In this document: in pieces, positions 26,264-36,125 of the stretch
How positions within the stretch are numbered: the stretch's first letter is position 1
Layout of the letters: each line of letters begins with the position of its first letter
NCBI RefSeq assembly: GCF_018138715.1
Contig: NZ_JAGSHX010000001.1
Span: forward strand, 992,001-1,056,000
Direction: 5' to 3'
DNA: 64,000 bases
From: Streptomyces asiaticus
GTDB taxonomy: Bacteria > Actinomycetota > Actinomycetes > Streptomycetales > Streptomycetaceae
Made by a program: the position numbers and the translations under genes
The notes under the pieces: generated by a model
What the model saw: only the letters and a program-made list of their open reading frames with translations
The model's database searches: none
Told to the model about the DNA's origin: nothing

Positions 26264-27154
26264 ATGAGCACACAGACGACCGGCACGATCGCAGTCTTCG
26301 GCGCGACGGGGCAACAGGGCGGGGCGGTGGTCGACGCGCTGCTGGACCACAAGGCGCGGGTGCGGGCTTTAGTCCGCAACCCGCAGTCCGACCGGGCTCA
26401 GGCGCTGGCCGCCCGCGGCGTCGAGCTGGCGGCCATCCGGGCCGACGACCCGGCGTCGCTGGCCGCCGCGCTGGCGACGGTCGAGGGGTTCTACTTCATG
26501 ACCCCGGAGGCGAACAGCCTCGAAGAGGTCGAGGCGGAGATCCGCATCGGTACCGCGCTCGTCGACGCGGCGGTCGAGGCGGGCGTCCCGCACGTCGTGT
26601 TCAACTCGGTCTTCGGAGCGGACCGGGAGTCGGGTGTGCCGCACCACGACTCGAAGCACTGGATCGAGGAGCGCCTGAGGAAGTCCGGCCTGAGGGCCGT
26701 GATGGTTCGCGCGACCGCCTTCATGGAGAACTTCGCGAGCGTGATGGCACCGAGCCTGGAGCATGGGGAGATCGTGCTGAGGCTGCCGCTGCCGGAGGAC
26801 GTCGCCCTGAAGATGATCTCGGTCAGGGACATCGGCCGGGTCGCCGCCGCGCTCCTGCTCGACACCGCGGAGGCGCCCGGCGGAGCCGTCGAGCTCGTCG
26901 GCGACGAGCTGACGGGCCCCCAGATCGCCGCGGCGTTCGGCGCGCGCGCCGGGCTCCCGGCACGGTACGAGGCCCTCCCGTTGAGCGTGCTTCCCAACGA
27001 CCTCGACAAGGCGATGTTCCGCCAGTTCGCGGAGGCGGCGGAATACCCTTCGGACCTCGCGGTGGTGCGCTCGATCGAGCCGGCCACGCTGGACCTGGTC
27101 GAGTGGATCCGAGCTACCGGCTGGACCGCGCCCGCAAACGTGGCTGGTTCCTGA
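26264..27154 (+). CDS. NmrA/HSCARG-family NAD(P)-binding protein
   Basis: The 296-residue protein begins MSTQTTGTIAVFGATGQQGG with the GATGxxG cofactor loop, RALVRNP, and a C-terminal region (VGDELTGPQIAAAFGARAGL) typical of NmrA-like or azoreductase-type atypical SDRs. These act as redox sensors or quinone reductases; the substrate is unknown. ATG 26264 is preferred over GTG 26255. Regulation by the upstream MarR protein is suggested by the two operators. Confidence 0.85.
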   Translation: MSTQTTGTIAVFGATGQQGGAVVDALLDHKARVRALVRNPQSDRAQALAARGVELAAIRADDPASLAAALATVEGFYFMTPEANSLEEVEAEIRIGTALVDAAVEAGVPHVVFNSVFGADRESGVPHHDSKHWIEERLRKSGLRAVMVRATAFMENFASVMAPSLEHGEIVLRLPLPEDVALKMISVRDIGRVAAALLLDTAEAPGGAVELVGDELTGPQIAAAFGARAGLPARYEALPLSVLPNDLDKAMFRQFAEAAEYPSDLAVVRSIEPATLDLVEWIRATGWTAPANVAGS

Positions 27155-27399
27155 GCCTCCGGCCGCGATGAACGCCCCGCGATCGTGCCCACGGTCTCGG
27201 CGCTCTGGGCACGGCAACGCATCCGCCAACGGTTGAAGTAGTCACGAAGCTCCCGGGGCGTGCCCGAGGCCGACACCGGCACACTGGTTGTCGAGAGGCC
27301 GCCGGTCGACGGCGAGGTAAAGATCCACGTCCAGGAGGCCCCAGGCAGCCAACCAAAAGACCTCACCGACTACGCTCGCGAGGCCGCCGCGCCGGCGTC
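27155..27399. other. intergenic debris, no gene recognised
   Basis: Several overlapping frames are open but none has a domain I can name. The region lies between the NmrA gene and TnsA-like debris. Confidence 0.4.
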
Positions 27400-27635
27400 T
27401 GGACCCGTATAGCGGATGGCCGTCCTGCGGCTCGATCCACTCAGCAGGGCGCACGTCCACCACCAGAGCCGTGCCATCGGTCCGGCGGACGAAGAAGTCC
27501 GGCGTATGCCGCACCCGCCCCCTCCCGACTCCGCCCAGGACAGCCGGAACGGCTGTGAGGGCATGCCTGTCACCAGCGGGTCGAAGTCGAGCAGCCACAG
27601 CCGCGACGGCGTACCCGGAGAAGACCGAGGCACCC
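27400..27635 (-). pseudogene. TnsA-like transposase endonuclease subunit, frameshifted fragment
   Basis: One minus-strand frame gives RLWLLDFDPLVTGMPSQPFR (about 27610-27540); a second continues RVRHTPDFFVRRTDGTALVV and DVRPAEWIEPQD (to about 27410). Together they form the nuclease core of TnsA-like subunits, with the acidic residue in LLDFDP, D in TPDFF and the VVDV strand. The frame change near 27540 and the missing N- and C-terminal parts make it a pseudogene. Confidence 0.6.
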
Positions 27636-27766
27636 TACCAATTGCCCGGAGATGACTGAGACGTCAGCTCAGATGCCCGGAGATCTCCGAGACTGCCCGG
27701 ACATCAGGGAGACAGGACAGCGTGCGCTTCAACGAGCGCGTACGGGTCGGCGGTCACGCCGGAATC

Positions 27767-27878
27767 GTTTCATGAGAGTGTTTCATCCATCCTGCCGTTT
27801 GCAACAACTCATGAAACGTGATCGCCGCAGGTCGCGCGTCGCCGGGCGGACTGTTTCATAGGTGAACACCTATGAAAC
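27767..27878. repeat. cluster of GTTTCAT repeats with a 26-nt palindrome
   Basis: GTTTCAT occurs at 27767, 27780 and 27853 and in the opposite sense (ATGAAAC) ending at 27817 and 27878. The last pair forms a palindrome, GTTTCATAGGTG, two bases, CACCTATGAAAC (27853-27878). The cluster lies just upstream of the TnsA-like remnant, in the place where a Tn7-type element carries its TnsB-binding end repeats. It could instead be an operator, being only 36 bases from the 3' end of the LysR gene. Confidence 0.6.
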
Positions 27879-27913
27879 GCCGCCCCGTCGGCGTTCGGCG
27901 GGTCTGTGGCGGA

Positions 27914-28822
27914 TCAATGCCCGTTGTGCGGCATCGCCTGCTCGCGAAGGGAGCGGATGAGCGTCGTGACGTGGGGCCGGTCACGGCCTCTGATTGTGGC
28001 GACGCCGATGTGCCGGATCGGGCCCGGCGACTTGATCGGGACGGTGCTTAGGCCCGGGATTTCGGGGGCGAGCGCGATGGAGGGGATCAGGGAGATTCCC
28101 ATGCCTGCGGCGACGAGGGAGCGGGCGAAGAAGTAGTCGGTGGTGGTCCCGCGGATTTCCGGATCGAAGCCGGCGTGCTCAGCGTAGCGGCGCAGATATG
28201 CCTCGGTCTTCAGGCAGCCGAGCACCCAGGGTTCGGCTGCCAGATCGGCGAGGTCGAGCGCGTCGTGGCTCGCGAGCCGGTGCTCCTGCGGCAGGACGAC
28301 GTGCAGGGGGTCTTCCAGGAGCGGCGTCCACTCCAGGCTGGAGCTCGGGCCTGGTCCGACGGGGAGCGGGCCATCGAAGTGGTAGGCGAGGGCGAGGTCC
28401 ACGGCGCCCTGCCGGACGAGGGGAAGAGTGTCCTCGGGTTCGCCCTCCCTGACGTGGAGCACGGTGCGAGGATGCGCTGCCATGAGCTGGGTGAGAGCGG
28501 CGGGCAGCATGAGCCTGCCGCCGCTGGTGAAAGTGGCGACGGTGAGCTGGGTGCGGCCAGTGCTGAGCTCGGCAACCTGCTGTTGTGCATGTTCAAGCTC
28601 CGCGGCGACGGATTCGGCGGCGCCGACCATGATCTGGCCGGCCCGTGTGAGGGAGACGCCTCGGGTGCTGCGCGCGACGACCTGGGCACCGAGGCTGCGT
28701 TCCAGGGCAGCCACCTGCTGGGAGACGGCCGAGGGGGTGAGGCGGAGAACCGCGGCCGCCCGGTTGAAGCTGCCGTGCTCCGCCACCGCCCGCAGAACCC
28801 GGAGCCGCTGCACATCAATCAA
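27914..28822 (-). CDS. LysR-family transcriptional regulator
   Basis: The 302-residue protein begins MIDVQRLRVLRAVAEHGSFN with the LysR winged HTH (SFNRAAAVLRLTPSAVSQQV) and a periplasmic-binding-like effector domain (about 90-295). It is divergent, by 43 bases, from the epimerase/aldo-keto reductase operon and probably activates it. The short intergenic region must hold both promoters and the LysR site. Confidence 0.9.
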   Translation of the reverse strand: MIDVQRLRVLRAVAEHGSFNRAAAVLRLTPSAVSQQVAALERSLGAQVVARSTRGVSLTRAGQIMVGAAESVAAELEHAQQQVAELSTGRTQLTVATFTSGGRLMLPAALTQLMAAHPRTVLHVREGEPEDTLPLVRQGAVDLALAYHFDGPLPVGPGPSSSLEWTPLLEDPLHVVLPQEHRLASHDALDLADLAAEPWVLGCLKTEAYLRRYAEHAGFDPEIRGTTTDYFFARSLVAAGMGISLIPSIALAPEIPGLSTVPIKSPGPIRHIGVATIRGRDRPHVTTLIRSLREQAMPHNGH

Positions 28823-28865
28823 CAGTTTTCCTTAATGTGCACCAAGTAAGTCAGGACTTCTGCTG

Positions 28866-29828
28866 ATGACGATAGGTCTCCAGGATGGGGGCGTGCAAAA
28901 GATCTGCGTCATCGGCGGAAGCCGGTACTTCGGAAAGCTCCTGGTAGAGCGCCTGCAGGCCGCTGACCACCAGGTCACCGTGATCAACCGCGGCTCCACC
29001 TCGCCGCCCACCGGCGTCGAGCACCTCGTCGTCGACCGCAACGACGAGGCCGCCCTGACAGCCGCACTCGACGCCCGCACCTTCGACGTCGTGGTGGACC
29101 AGGTCTGCTACACCCCGGTACAGGCCGCTATCGCCGCCCGCGCCTTTGCCGGCCGCACCCGGCGCTACGTCATGACCTCCACGATCGAGGTCTACGACCC
29201 CGCGACCGCCGCGCTGCCGACCGTGCCCACGGGGACGCCCGTGCCCGAGGAGAGCGTGGACCCGGCCAACTGGCAGGTGGCCATGGACCTGCCCTGGCAC
29301 GACGACTCCTACCTGGAGGCGCACTACGCCGAGGGCAAGCGGCAGGCCGAGGCCGTCTTCGCCCACGTCGGCAGCTTCGCCTTCGCCACTGTGCGCAGCG
29401 CCCATGTGCTCGGCGGCGCGCAGGAGTTCACCGGCAGGCTGGCGCACTATGCCGGGCGCGTCACCCAGGGCGAAGAGGTCACTGTGCACGCGAAGGCGCT
29501 GCCCACGGTCTTCATCCACTACGAGGAGGTGGCGGACCTGCTGTTGTGGGCGACCGCAGCCGACTTCACCGGCCCAGTCAACGCCTGCTCCGACGGCCCG
29601 CTCGATGTGCACGGCCTCGCTGAGATCGTCGCCACGCAGGCCGGCCGGGAGGCCGTCTACCGGACAGTCCCGGCGGGCGTGGAGGCTTCGCCGTTCTCCT
29701 TCGACCGCCACTACGCCATGAGCAATGCCCGTGCGAAGGCATTGGGCTTCTCTTTCTCCCGCACCACCGACTGGCTGCCCGGCGCCGTCGCCGAAGCCCT
29801 CGCCATATCCGCTGCTCCCACCGCTTAA
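28866..29828 (+). CDS. NAD-dependent epimerase/dehydratase-family protein
   Basis: The 320-residue protein has an extended-SDR Rossmann start (KICVIGGSRYFGKLLVERL; GGSRYFG as cofactor loop), VINRGSTSPP, and FIHYEEVADLLLWATA in the C-terminal half. The family includes isoflavone reductase-like and nucleotide-sugar-like enzymes; the substrate is unknown. A second start at GTG 28893 is nearer the first strand and may be the real one. The aldo-keto reductase follows after 14 bases, so the two should be co-transcribed. Confidence 0.8.
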   Translation: MTIGLQDGGVQKICVIGGSRYFGKLLVERLQAADHQVTVINRGSTSPPTGVEHLVVDRNDEAALTAALDARTFDVVVDQVCYTPVQAAIAARAFAGRTRRYVMTSTIEVYDPATAALPTVPTGTPVPEESVDPANWQVAMDLPWHDDSYLEAHYAEGKRQAEAVFAHVGSFAFATVRSAHVLGGAQEFTGRLAHYAGRVTQGEEVTVHAKALPTVFIHYEEVADLLLWATAADFTGPVNACSDGPLDVHGLAEIVATQAGREAVYRTVPAGVEASPFSFDRHYAMSNARAKALGFSFSRTTDWLPGAVAEALAISAAPTA

Positions 29829-29842
29829 GGAACAAGGCCACC

Positions 29843-30727
29843 ATGCAGTACCGGACCATCGCCCACACCGCAGTCAGCGCCATCGGCCTGGGTGCCATGC
29901 CGCTGTCCATCGAGCACCGCCCGGACGAGGCGCGGGCCATCGCCACCGTCCACGCCGCCCTCGACGCCGGCGTCACCCTTATTGACACCGCCGACAGTTA
30001 CCACTGGCACGCCGACGAGGTGGGCCACAACGAGCTGCTGACCGCCCGCGCCCTGGCCCGCTATGGCAGCCCCACCTCCCATGTCCTGGTGGCTACCAAG
30101 GGCGGCCGCGGCCGCCCCGGCGACGGCAGTTGGACCGTCACCGCCACCCCCGCCCACCTCAAGCAAGCCGCTGAAGCCTCCGCCAAGCGCCTGGGCGTCG
30201 ACGCGATCGGCCTGTACCAGCTGCACAAGCCGGACCCGACCGTACCCTGGGCGGAATCCGTCGGCGCGCTGCGCGAGCTTCTCGATGCCGGCACCATCCG
30301 CGCCGCCGGCATCTCGAACGTCACCACCGCCCAGATCCGCCAGGCACATCAGATCCTCGGCGACGGGCTCGTCTCCGTACAAAACCAGTACTCACCCGCC
30401 GTCCGCGACAGCGAGCCCGAGCTGCAGCTGAGTGAACAGCTGGGGCTGGCCTTCCTGCCCTGGAGCCCACTCGGCGGAATCTCCCGCAGCTCCCTCGACG
30501 GCCCCTCCGGCCCCACCTCCATCGGCACAGCCTTCCACCGCATCGCCACCGAACGCGGCGTCAGCCCCCAGCAGATCGCCGTGGCCTGGCTGCTCGCCCA
30601 CTCCCCGGCGATGATCCCGGTACCGGGAGCCAGCCGCCCGGCCTCCATCACCGACTCTGCCAGGGCCGTGGAACTCACGCTGAACGCGCAGGAACTGGTG
30701 GAACTTGAGGACGTTCTGCCGGGCTGA
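29843..30727 (+). CDS. aldo/keto reductase
   Basis: The 294-residue protein shows the AKR barrel: IGLGAMPLSIE, TLIDTADSYHWHADEVGHNE with the conserved Asp-Tyr pair, LVATKGG with the catalytic Lys, GLYQLHKPDPTVPWAESV and the cofactor block IPVPGASRPASITD. It should reduce aldehydes or ketones with NADPH. ATG 29843 has an AAGG site upstream. It forms an operon with the upstream epimerase under the divergent LysR regulator. Confidence 0.9.
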   Translation: MQYRTIAHTAVSAIGLGAMPLSIEHRPDEARAIATVHAALDAGVTLIDTADSYHWHADEVGHNELLTARALARYGSPTSHVLVATKGGRGRPGDGSWTVTATPAHLKQAAEASAKRLGVDAIGLYQLHKPDPTVPWAESVGALRELLDAGTIRAAGISNVTTAQIRQAHQILGDGLVSVQNQYSPAVRDSEPELQLSEQLGLAFLPWSPLGGISRSSLDGPSGPTSIGTAFHRIATERGVSPQQIAVAWLLAHSPAMIPVPGASRPASITDSARAVELTLNAQELVELEDVLPG

Positions 30728-30733
30728 GCTGGG

Positions 30734-32090
30734 TCACGGATCGACAGCCGACCTTGACCGCGTCCGGCTGTGCCCTGCGGCCCGCCGCTGCCCGGGCACC
30801 ATTGCCGAGGAGCCCAGGTCGAGGCGCTTGTCCATGTCCAGGCGGAAGGTGCCGTACGGGTTGACGTTCGACCAGAACAAGGCGGTCAGGCCGTGCCGGT
30901 CCTCGTCCGTCAGCCTCTTCGCCCACGCTGGTTCGGCGAGGACCTGCTGGACCAGCAGCGTGTTGACGTGTACGAGCGCGGACTGCAGCAGGTGCAGCGC
31001 GAGCATGCTGCTCTCGGCGTGCTCCTTGTCGGGTCCGGTCAGGGCGCCGTCCTTGCCGTAGTGGAGCACGGTGTTCGCCGAGTTCCAGTTCTCCACAACC
31101 TGCAGTCCGCTGTGGATCTCGCGGCGCAGGTCAGGGCTGGCGAGGTAGTCGCAGGCGAAGATCGTGCGTACGGTGCGGCCGAGCTCCTCGAGCGCGGCAT
31201 AAGTGGGGTGCTTGGGTCCGCCGCGGGTGAACCGGCGCAGTAACTGCTCAGCCTCCGCAGTCCCCAGCCGGAGCGCGGTGGCGTACTTCACCACCTGGGC
31301 ATACTGCTGCTCGATCAGCTCCCAGCGGATCGGGCGGGTCAGCGAGCCGCCGAGCGCCGGCCAGCTGAGCGGGGTGTCGTCCGGGCGGTACAGGCGGATG
31401 CTGCCGGTGTTCTTCAGCCGGGGGAGAGCTGGAAGTTCAGCAGCTCGGTGAAGGCGAAGCCGACCACCGAGGCTCCGTGGGTATCGACGTAGTTCGACTC
31501 GATCTCGGCATCGGTGCAGTGCCGCAGCAGGCCCTCGATCATTGCCGCGACCTCGGACGACGAACAGGATTTGAGCTGGGAGTAGATGCAGACGTTCTTC
31601 TTCTCGACGTGCCAGTAGATCATCACGCCGTTGCCGCCGTAGCGGGCGTGGTACTCGGTCATGAAGTTGGACGACCAGGAGCCGAACTTCTTCGAGTCCG
31701 ACCCGCACCCTGTTCCGCGGCCCCACCAGGCCACGTCACGGGCGGCGAAGGTGGCGTTCACCAGCCTGGTCACCGCGGCGCGCAGGTTGTCGACGGTGAT
31801 GAAGTGCCCGCGCACATGCCGCAGCGTGGCCTCGCTCTCGCCGTGCTCGCCGGTCGCCACGATCGCCCGGATACCCATGTTCGTGCCCAGCGCGAAGAGG
31901 GCCAGCAGCGGTCGGCGCTGCAGGGTCGGCCGGTCGATGCGCTCGTACACGGCGATGGAGGGGAACTCGTCGGTGAAGCCGGACAAGAAGTCGGCGTCAG
32001 CGCCTGCAGTCCGGTCGGCTCGGCCAGCGGCTCCAGCTTGGGGACGGTGATCCACGGCTCGCCCTTGCGGGTGGTGACCTATGTGCGGGA
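30734..32090 (-). pseudogene. Tn3-family transposase (TnpA) remnant
   Basis: The C-terminal DDE part is well preserved: [80 protein letters not shown] and [21 protein letters not shown] frameshift near 31420 splits it after LLNFQLSP. A second break near 32000 joins [16 protein letters not shown] to [12 protein letters not shown] with loss of about 25 residues. The N-terminal two thirds of this roughly 1000-residue family are absent. No resolvase or terminal repeat is visible. Confidence 0.85.
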
Positions 32091-32097
32091 GAGCGGT

Positions 32098-32240
32098 TGA
32101 GGCCCCTGGCCCAGCACTCCGAAACCCTCATCACCTGGGCCGCCATCACCCTCATGACCCGACGCCTCACCCGGCGCAAGAACCATCCCGCCGAACGCCG
32201 CGACAGCACCCACGGCTACGTGATGGCCGAAGCCGCCTGA
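32098..32240 (+). pseudogene. IS5-type transposase C-terminal fragment
   Basis: The frame reads [20 protein letters not shown] and ends HGYVMAEAA before a stop at 32238. This is the tail of an IS5-group DDE transposase. It abuts the truncated end of the Tn3 remnant, so an insertion into the Tn3 gene followed by deletion is likely. Confidence 0.5.
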
Positions 32241-32372
32241 CAGTGAGGATGTACGTGAGCGTTCCCCGGCGGGGTCTGACCCACCGCCTGACTGACTCAG
32301 GGTCCTCAACGGGATCTGTCGGCCCCGGCCGGGGGCGTTCGCCCGCATCCGTCGGGCCGGGGGACGTGACTT

Positions 32373-33566
32373 CATAAGAGCCTGGCCAGAGGCCCCATCA
32401 CTGTCTTGTCCGCCCTCCCGGCCGACGGGTGCCATCCCGCCCGGTCGAATGGAGAGGACGGCACAACCCACGATGGCACACCATGAGGTCCAGGTCACCG
32501 GCGGTATCGACACCCACAAGGACACCCACACCGCAGCCGCGATCGACTCGGCCGGCCGGCTCCTGGGCTCGGCACAGTTCCCCGCTTCCGCGCTCGGCTA
32601 CCGCAAGCTGCTGACCTGGCTCCGCTCCTTCGGCACCCTGCTGATGGTCGGAGTCGAGGGGACGGGCGCCTACGGAGCCGGCCTGGCCCGCTACCTGCGC
32701 GAACACGAGGTGACGGTGGTGGAGATCGACCGCCCGGACCGCAAGACCCGCCGCTGGCAGGGCAAGTCCGACCCTGTCGATGCGGAAGCCGCGGCCCGGG
32801 CCGCACTCGCCGAACGCCGCACCGGGACCCCCGAAGTTCCGTGACGGACGGGTCGAGGCTCTGAGGGCCCTGCGCGTCGCTCGCCGCAGTGCGGTCCAGC
32901 AGCGGGCCGACGTCACCCGGCAGATCAAGAACCTGATCGTCACCGCGCCGGAAGGCGTCCGCACCATGCTGCGGCACCTGAAGGACAAGGACCTGCTGGC
33001 CATCTGTGCGGGGTTCCGCCCCGATGCGGGCCAGGCCGGCGATCCGGTCACCGCGACGAAGATCGCCTTGCGGTCCCTCGCCCGCCGTCACCGCGACCTG
33101 GGCCGGGAGACCGACGAACTGGACGAACTGATAGCCCCGCTCACCCAGGTGATCAACCCGGCTCTGACCGAGCTGCACGGCGTCGGACCAGACGTTGCCG
33201 GTCAGCTGCTGGTCACCGCGGGCGACAACCCCGGCCGACTCCGATCCGAAGCGGCGTTCGCGATGCTCTGCGGCGTCGCGCCGCTGCCCGCCTCCTCCGG
33301 CCGAACCCACCGCCACCGCCTCAACCGGGGCGGTGACCGGGCCGCGAACGCGGCCCTCTACAGGATCGTGCTCTGTCGCCTGCGCTGGGACCCGCGCACC
33401 CGCACCTACATGGAACGACGAACCAAAGAGGGCCTGTCGAAGAAGGAGATCATCCGCTGCCTCAAACGGTTCGTCGCCCGCGAGATCTACCACGTCCTGA
33501 CCACCACGAACGCCTCAGCAGCGACCCCGAGCCACCTCACAACCGCTGCTTGACATCCATAAGAGC
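32373..33566 (+). mobile_element. IS110-family insertion sequence
   Basis: The nine bases CATAAGAGC occur at 32373 and 33558, bracketing a single IS110-type transposase. IS110 elements lack inverted repeats and insert by site-specific recombination, so short direct repeats at the junctions are expected. The long 5' non-coding part (32382-32472) is where these elements carry their bridge RNA. Confidence 0.65.
32473..33553 (+). pseudogene. IS110-family transposase, frameshifted
   Basis: The N-terminal RuvC-like DEDD domain starts MAHHEVQVTGGIDTHKDTHT and includes VGVEGTGAYGAGLARYLREH and KSDPVDAEAAARAALA. After GTP, near 32835, the frame shifts by one base; the correct continuation KFRDGRVEALRALRVARRSA runs in the other frame to the C-terminal Tnp_20 domain (ELHGVGPDVAGQLLVTAGDN, CGVAPLPASSGRTHRHRLNR). 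The shift is in a CCCCCG run, so a sequencing or replication slip is possible. Confidence 0.85.
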
Positions 33567-33602
33567 ATCCTACCGATCAGCCCAATGGAGAGACACAGGC
33601 TC

Positions 33603-33974
33603 TCAGGCTCCCTCGGGAGTGATCAGGCAGAAGGGATGGCCGACGGGGTCCTCGTAGACCCGGTAACCGATCGGCTTGTCCGAACCATCCAGCAGCGTCG
33701 CACCGAGAGCGAGCACCTGGGTCTCGGCCGTATCTAGGTCCGCGACCATCACATCGATGTGCATCTGCTGAGGGCGCGCGGAATCCGTCCACCGCGGCGC
33801 GCGGAAGTCGTCCACCCGCTGGAAGGCGACCACCGGGGCGCCCGCGGCGTTCTGGAGCACGACGAAGTCACCGGTGTCCTCCTGTCGTGAGAGCGACAGG
33901 AGCTTCTCGTAGAAACCGGCGAGCTCACCCGGGTCGGGGCAGTCGATGACAACGGTGTACAGGCGTCCGATCAT
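33603..33974 (-). CDS. VOC-family (glyoxalase/bleomycin-resistance-like) protein
   Basis: The 123-residue protein begins MIGRLYTVVIDCPDPGELAG and carries the paired beta-alpha-beta-beta-beta units of the vicinal oxygen chelate fold (FYEKLLSL, QQMHIDVMVADLDTAETQVL, RVYEDPVGHPFCLI). Potential metal ligands are H in QQMHIDV and E in YEDPVGHPF. Members are dioxygenases, isomerases or drug-binding proteins; nothing here decides which. GTG 33983 is an alternative start. Confidence 0.75.
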   Translation of the reverse strand: MIGRLYTVVIDCPDPGELAGFYEKLLSLSRQEDTGDFVVLQNAAGAPVVAFQRVDDFRAPRWTDSARPQQMHIDVMVADLDTAETQVLALGATLLDGSDKPIGYRVYEDPVGHPFCLITPEGA

Positions 33975-34080
33975 CCGGCTCACTATGCCACTCGCCCGCG
34001 AGCGCTCCGGCACCGATCTGGGGGTCGGTACAGCGCCACACGCAAGAATGCCAAGAAGCCAGCACCCAGTCCAGGAAACC

Positions 34081-34098
34081 GGCCCTCGCATGAGGGCC
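34081..34098. terminator. short GC hairpin upstream of intron 4
   Basis: GGCCCTC, loop GCAT, GAGGGCC forms a 7-bp stem. Some bacterial group II introns insert downstream of terminator-like hairpins; here the intron 5' end is about 50 bases further on, so a direct link is unclear. Confidence 0.4.
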
Positions 34099-34151
34099 GC
34101 GCTGTTCAACTCGCCCGCACCGCAGGGGCGTAGTCCGTACGATCACCGGCA

Positions 34152-36125
34152 TGTTGCGTCCTGAAAGCTGGTCCAGGCTCGCGGGTGAAAGTCCCGTCCG
34201 GGTAGACACCGGAGTGCCCAGTAGCAGGTCCCGGTTCGTCGTGGAGACGCGGCAGACTGAGCGGGATGTCGAATGCCTCTTCGGAGGGAGCAAGCACGCG
34301 GGCCGTAGCACCAAGCGAACCTTGCAGCCTCGTCAGATCTACAGCGGAGAAGCCGAGCCCGTCATGAAGGGGCGAAGGCCATGTCCTGAGGGCCCGGTTC
34401 CGGGGTCAGCCCTCGGGGTTCTCCCGGGTATGGAGGACGGCACGTGTGCACAGTCTGGGCCGGAACAGGAGAGACCCGTCTGACCACGCCTGACGTCAGG
34501 CAAGAGACCGGACGTATAAGCCGATGGTGAAGTCGTCCGGAGGGCAGCGGGAGTCCGAGCGGGGCGTAGTACCGGTGATCGGCGTGCAACATAACGCGCC
34601 GGGAGGGAAGGGCCCGCACTTTGATCACGTCCGTGGCGGAGGTAAGCGCGAGGGCATGACCGGGTCTGCCCGGTCCAACAACCCCGACGGGCGATGCCCC
34701 GTCGTAGTGGACGGACACGCGTCCGTTCCGAAAGTGCGAAAACTTCAACGCGGGCTATGGGCTGCGGCCAAGCAGTCTCCGGAGCGGCGCTTTCATGCCC
34801 TGTATGACCGTATCCACAGAGGTGACGTCCTGTGGGAGGCATGGGAGCGAGTCCGGGCCAACAGGGGAAGCACCGGGGTGGATCGGGTCACCCTGGCGTT
34901 CGTGGAGAACGAGTATGGGGTTCGACGGATGCTCGGCGAACTCCAGCAGGCTGTCCGCTCAGGCACGTACCGTCCCGCGTCGGCCAGGCGTGTGGACATC
35001 CCGAAACCACAGGGCGGCAAGCGGCCACTGGGCATTCCCACGGTGCGCGACCGAGTGGCCCAACAGGCAGCGAAGATCGTTCTGGAGCCGGTGTTCGAGG
35101 CGGACTTTCTGCCGCCCTCGTACGGGTACCGGCCGAAGCGGTCGGCGTTGCAGGCGATGGAGCGTCTTCGGACAGGCTTCATCGAGGGTCGCTGCGTGGT
35201 CGTGGAATTCGACATCCGCAACTTCTTCGGCGAGATCGACCACGGTCGTCTCCTTGCCGCGGTGCAGCGCAGGGTGTCGGACCGCCGGGTGTTCAAGCTG
35301 CTGCGGTTGTGGCTTCAGGCGGGTGTGATGATGGATGGGGAGGTTCAGCGGACGGTCGCCGGGACCCCGCAGGGCGGGGTCTCTCACCGTTGCTGGCCAA
35401 CATCTACCTACACGTCCTGGACACCGAGCTTGCTCGGCGTGGTGTTGGCGAACTGGTGCGGTACGCGGACGACGGTGTTGTCCTGTGCCGGTCAGCTTCC
35501 AACGCCCAGGCGGCCTTGGCGGTGGTCGGGGAGATCCTCGGCTCGCTGGGGCTGGAGCTGCACCCGGGCAAGACGAAGGTGATTGACCTCAGACAGGGCC
35601 GGGAAGGACTCGACTTACTCGGCTGCCACTTCAGAGTCGCTTCTCGGGCAGGATGTGGGAGAAGTACCGCAAGCGGCGCTTCTACCTGCATCGCTGGCCC
35701 TCGCAGGCGGCTATGAAGCGACTCCGGTCCAAGGTCTGCGAGCGGACGGATCGCCGCCGGTCGGGAGGGGATGTCCGTGACGTGATCGCGGATCTGAATC
35801 CGATCCTGCGCGGCTGGGGCGCCTACTTCCGAACCGGGAATGCCGCCCGGAAGTTCATCGACATCGACCGCTACGTGACGTGGCGGCTCCGCAGACTGAT
35901 GGTCAAGAAGCGAGGCCGCAACTTGCGAGCGGGGCAGAGAGCGATGTGGACGGAAGAGTGGTTCAACGGGCACGGCCTGTACCGCCTGCGTGGCACGATC
36001 CGCTATCCGAAGGCGGCGTAACCATGCCAAGAAGATCATCGGTAAGCCGTGTGCGGGAGAACCGCACGCACGGATTGAAAGGGGACGGAGGAACCGGGCC
36101 CGACAGGGCACCGCGCCTCCAACTA
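34152..36125 (+). mobile_element. group II intron 4 (degenerate)
   Basis: Structured sequence with GGGTGAAAGTCCCGTCCGGG (34185-34205) precedes a reverse transcriptase of the LtrA type. After the RT stop, a domain V-like hairpin (AAGCCGTGTGCGGGAGAACC then GCACGCACGG, 36042-36074) is followed by a domain VI-like stem ending near GCCTCCAACTAC. Both intron ends are approximate. The family differs from introns 1-3: no HNH domain and a different protein type. The protein frame is broken, so the copy is not autonomous. Confidence 0.65.
34524..36021 (+). pseudogene. group II intron 4 reverse transcriptase/maturase, frameshifted
   Basis: The first frame (from 34524) covers GSTGVDRVTLAFVENEYGVR, RPLGIPTVRDRVAQQAAKIV and GTPQGGVS; it shifts near 35382. 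The second frame continues SPLLANIYLHVLDTELARRG with the catalytic YADD (LVRYADDGVVLCRS) and ends near 35640. The third frame gives the maturase part (RRFYLHRWPSQAAMKRLRSK, LNPILRGWGAYFRTGNAARK, and a C-terminal tail to 36021). Two frameshifts make it a pseudogene. Confidence 0.85.
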
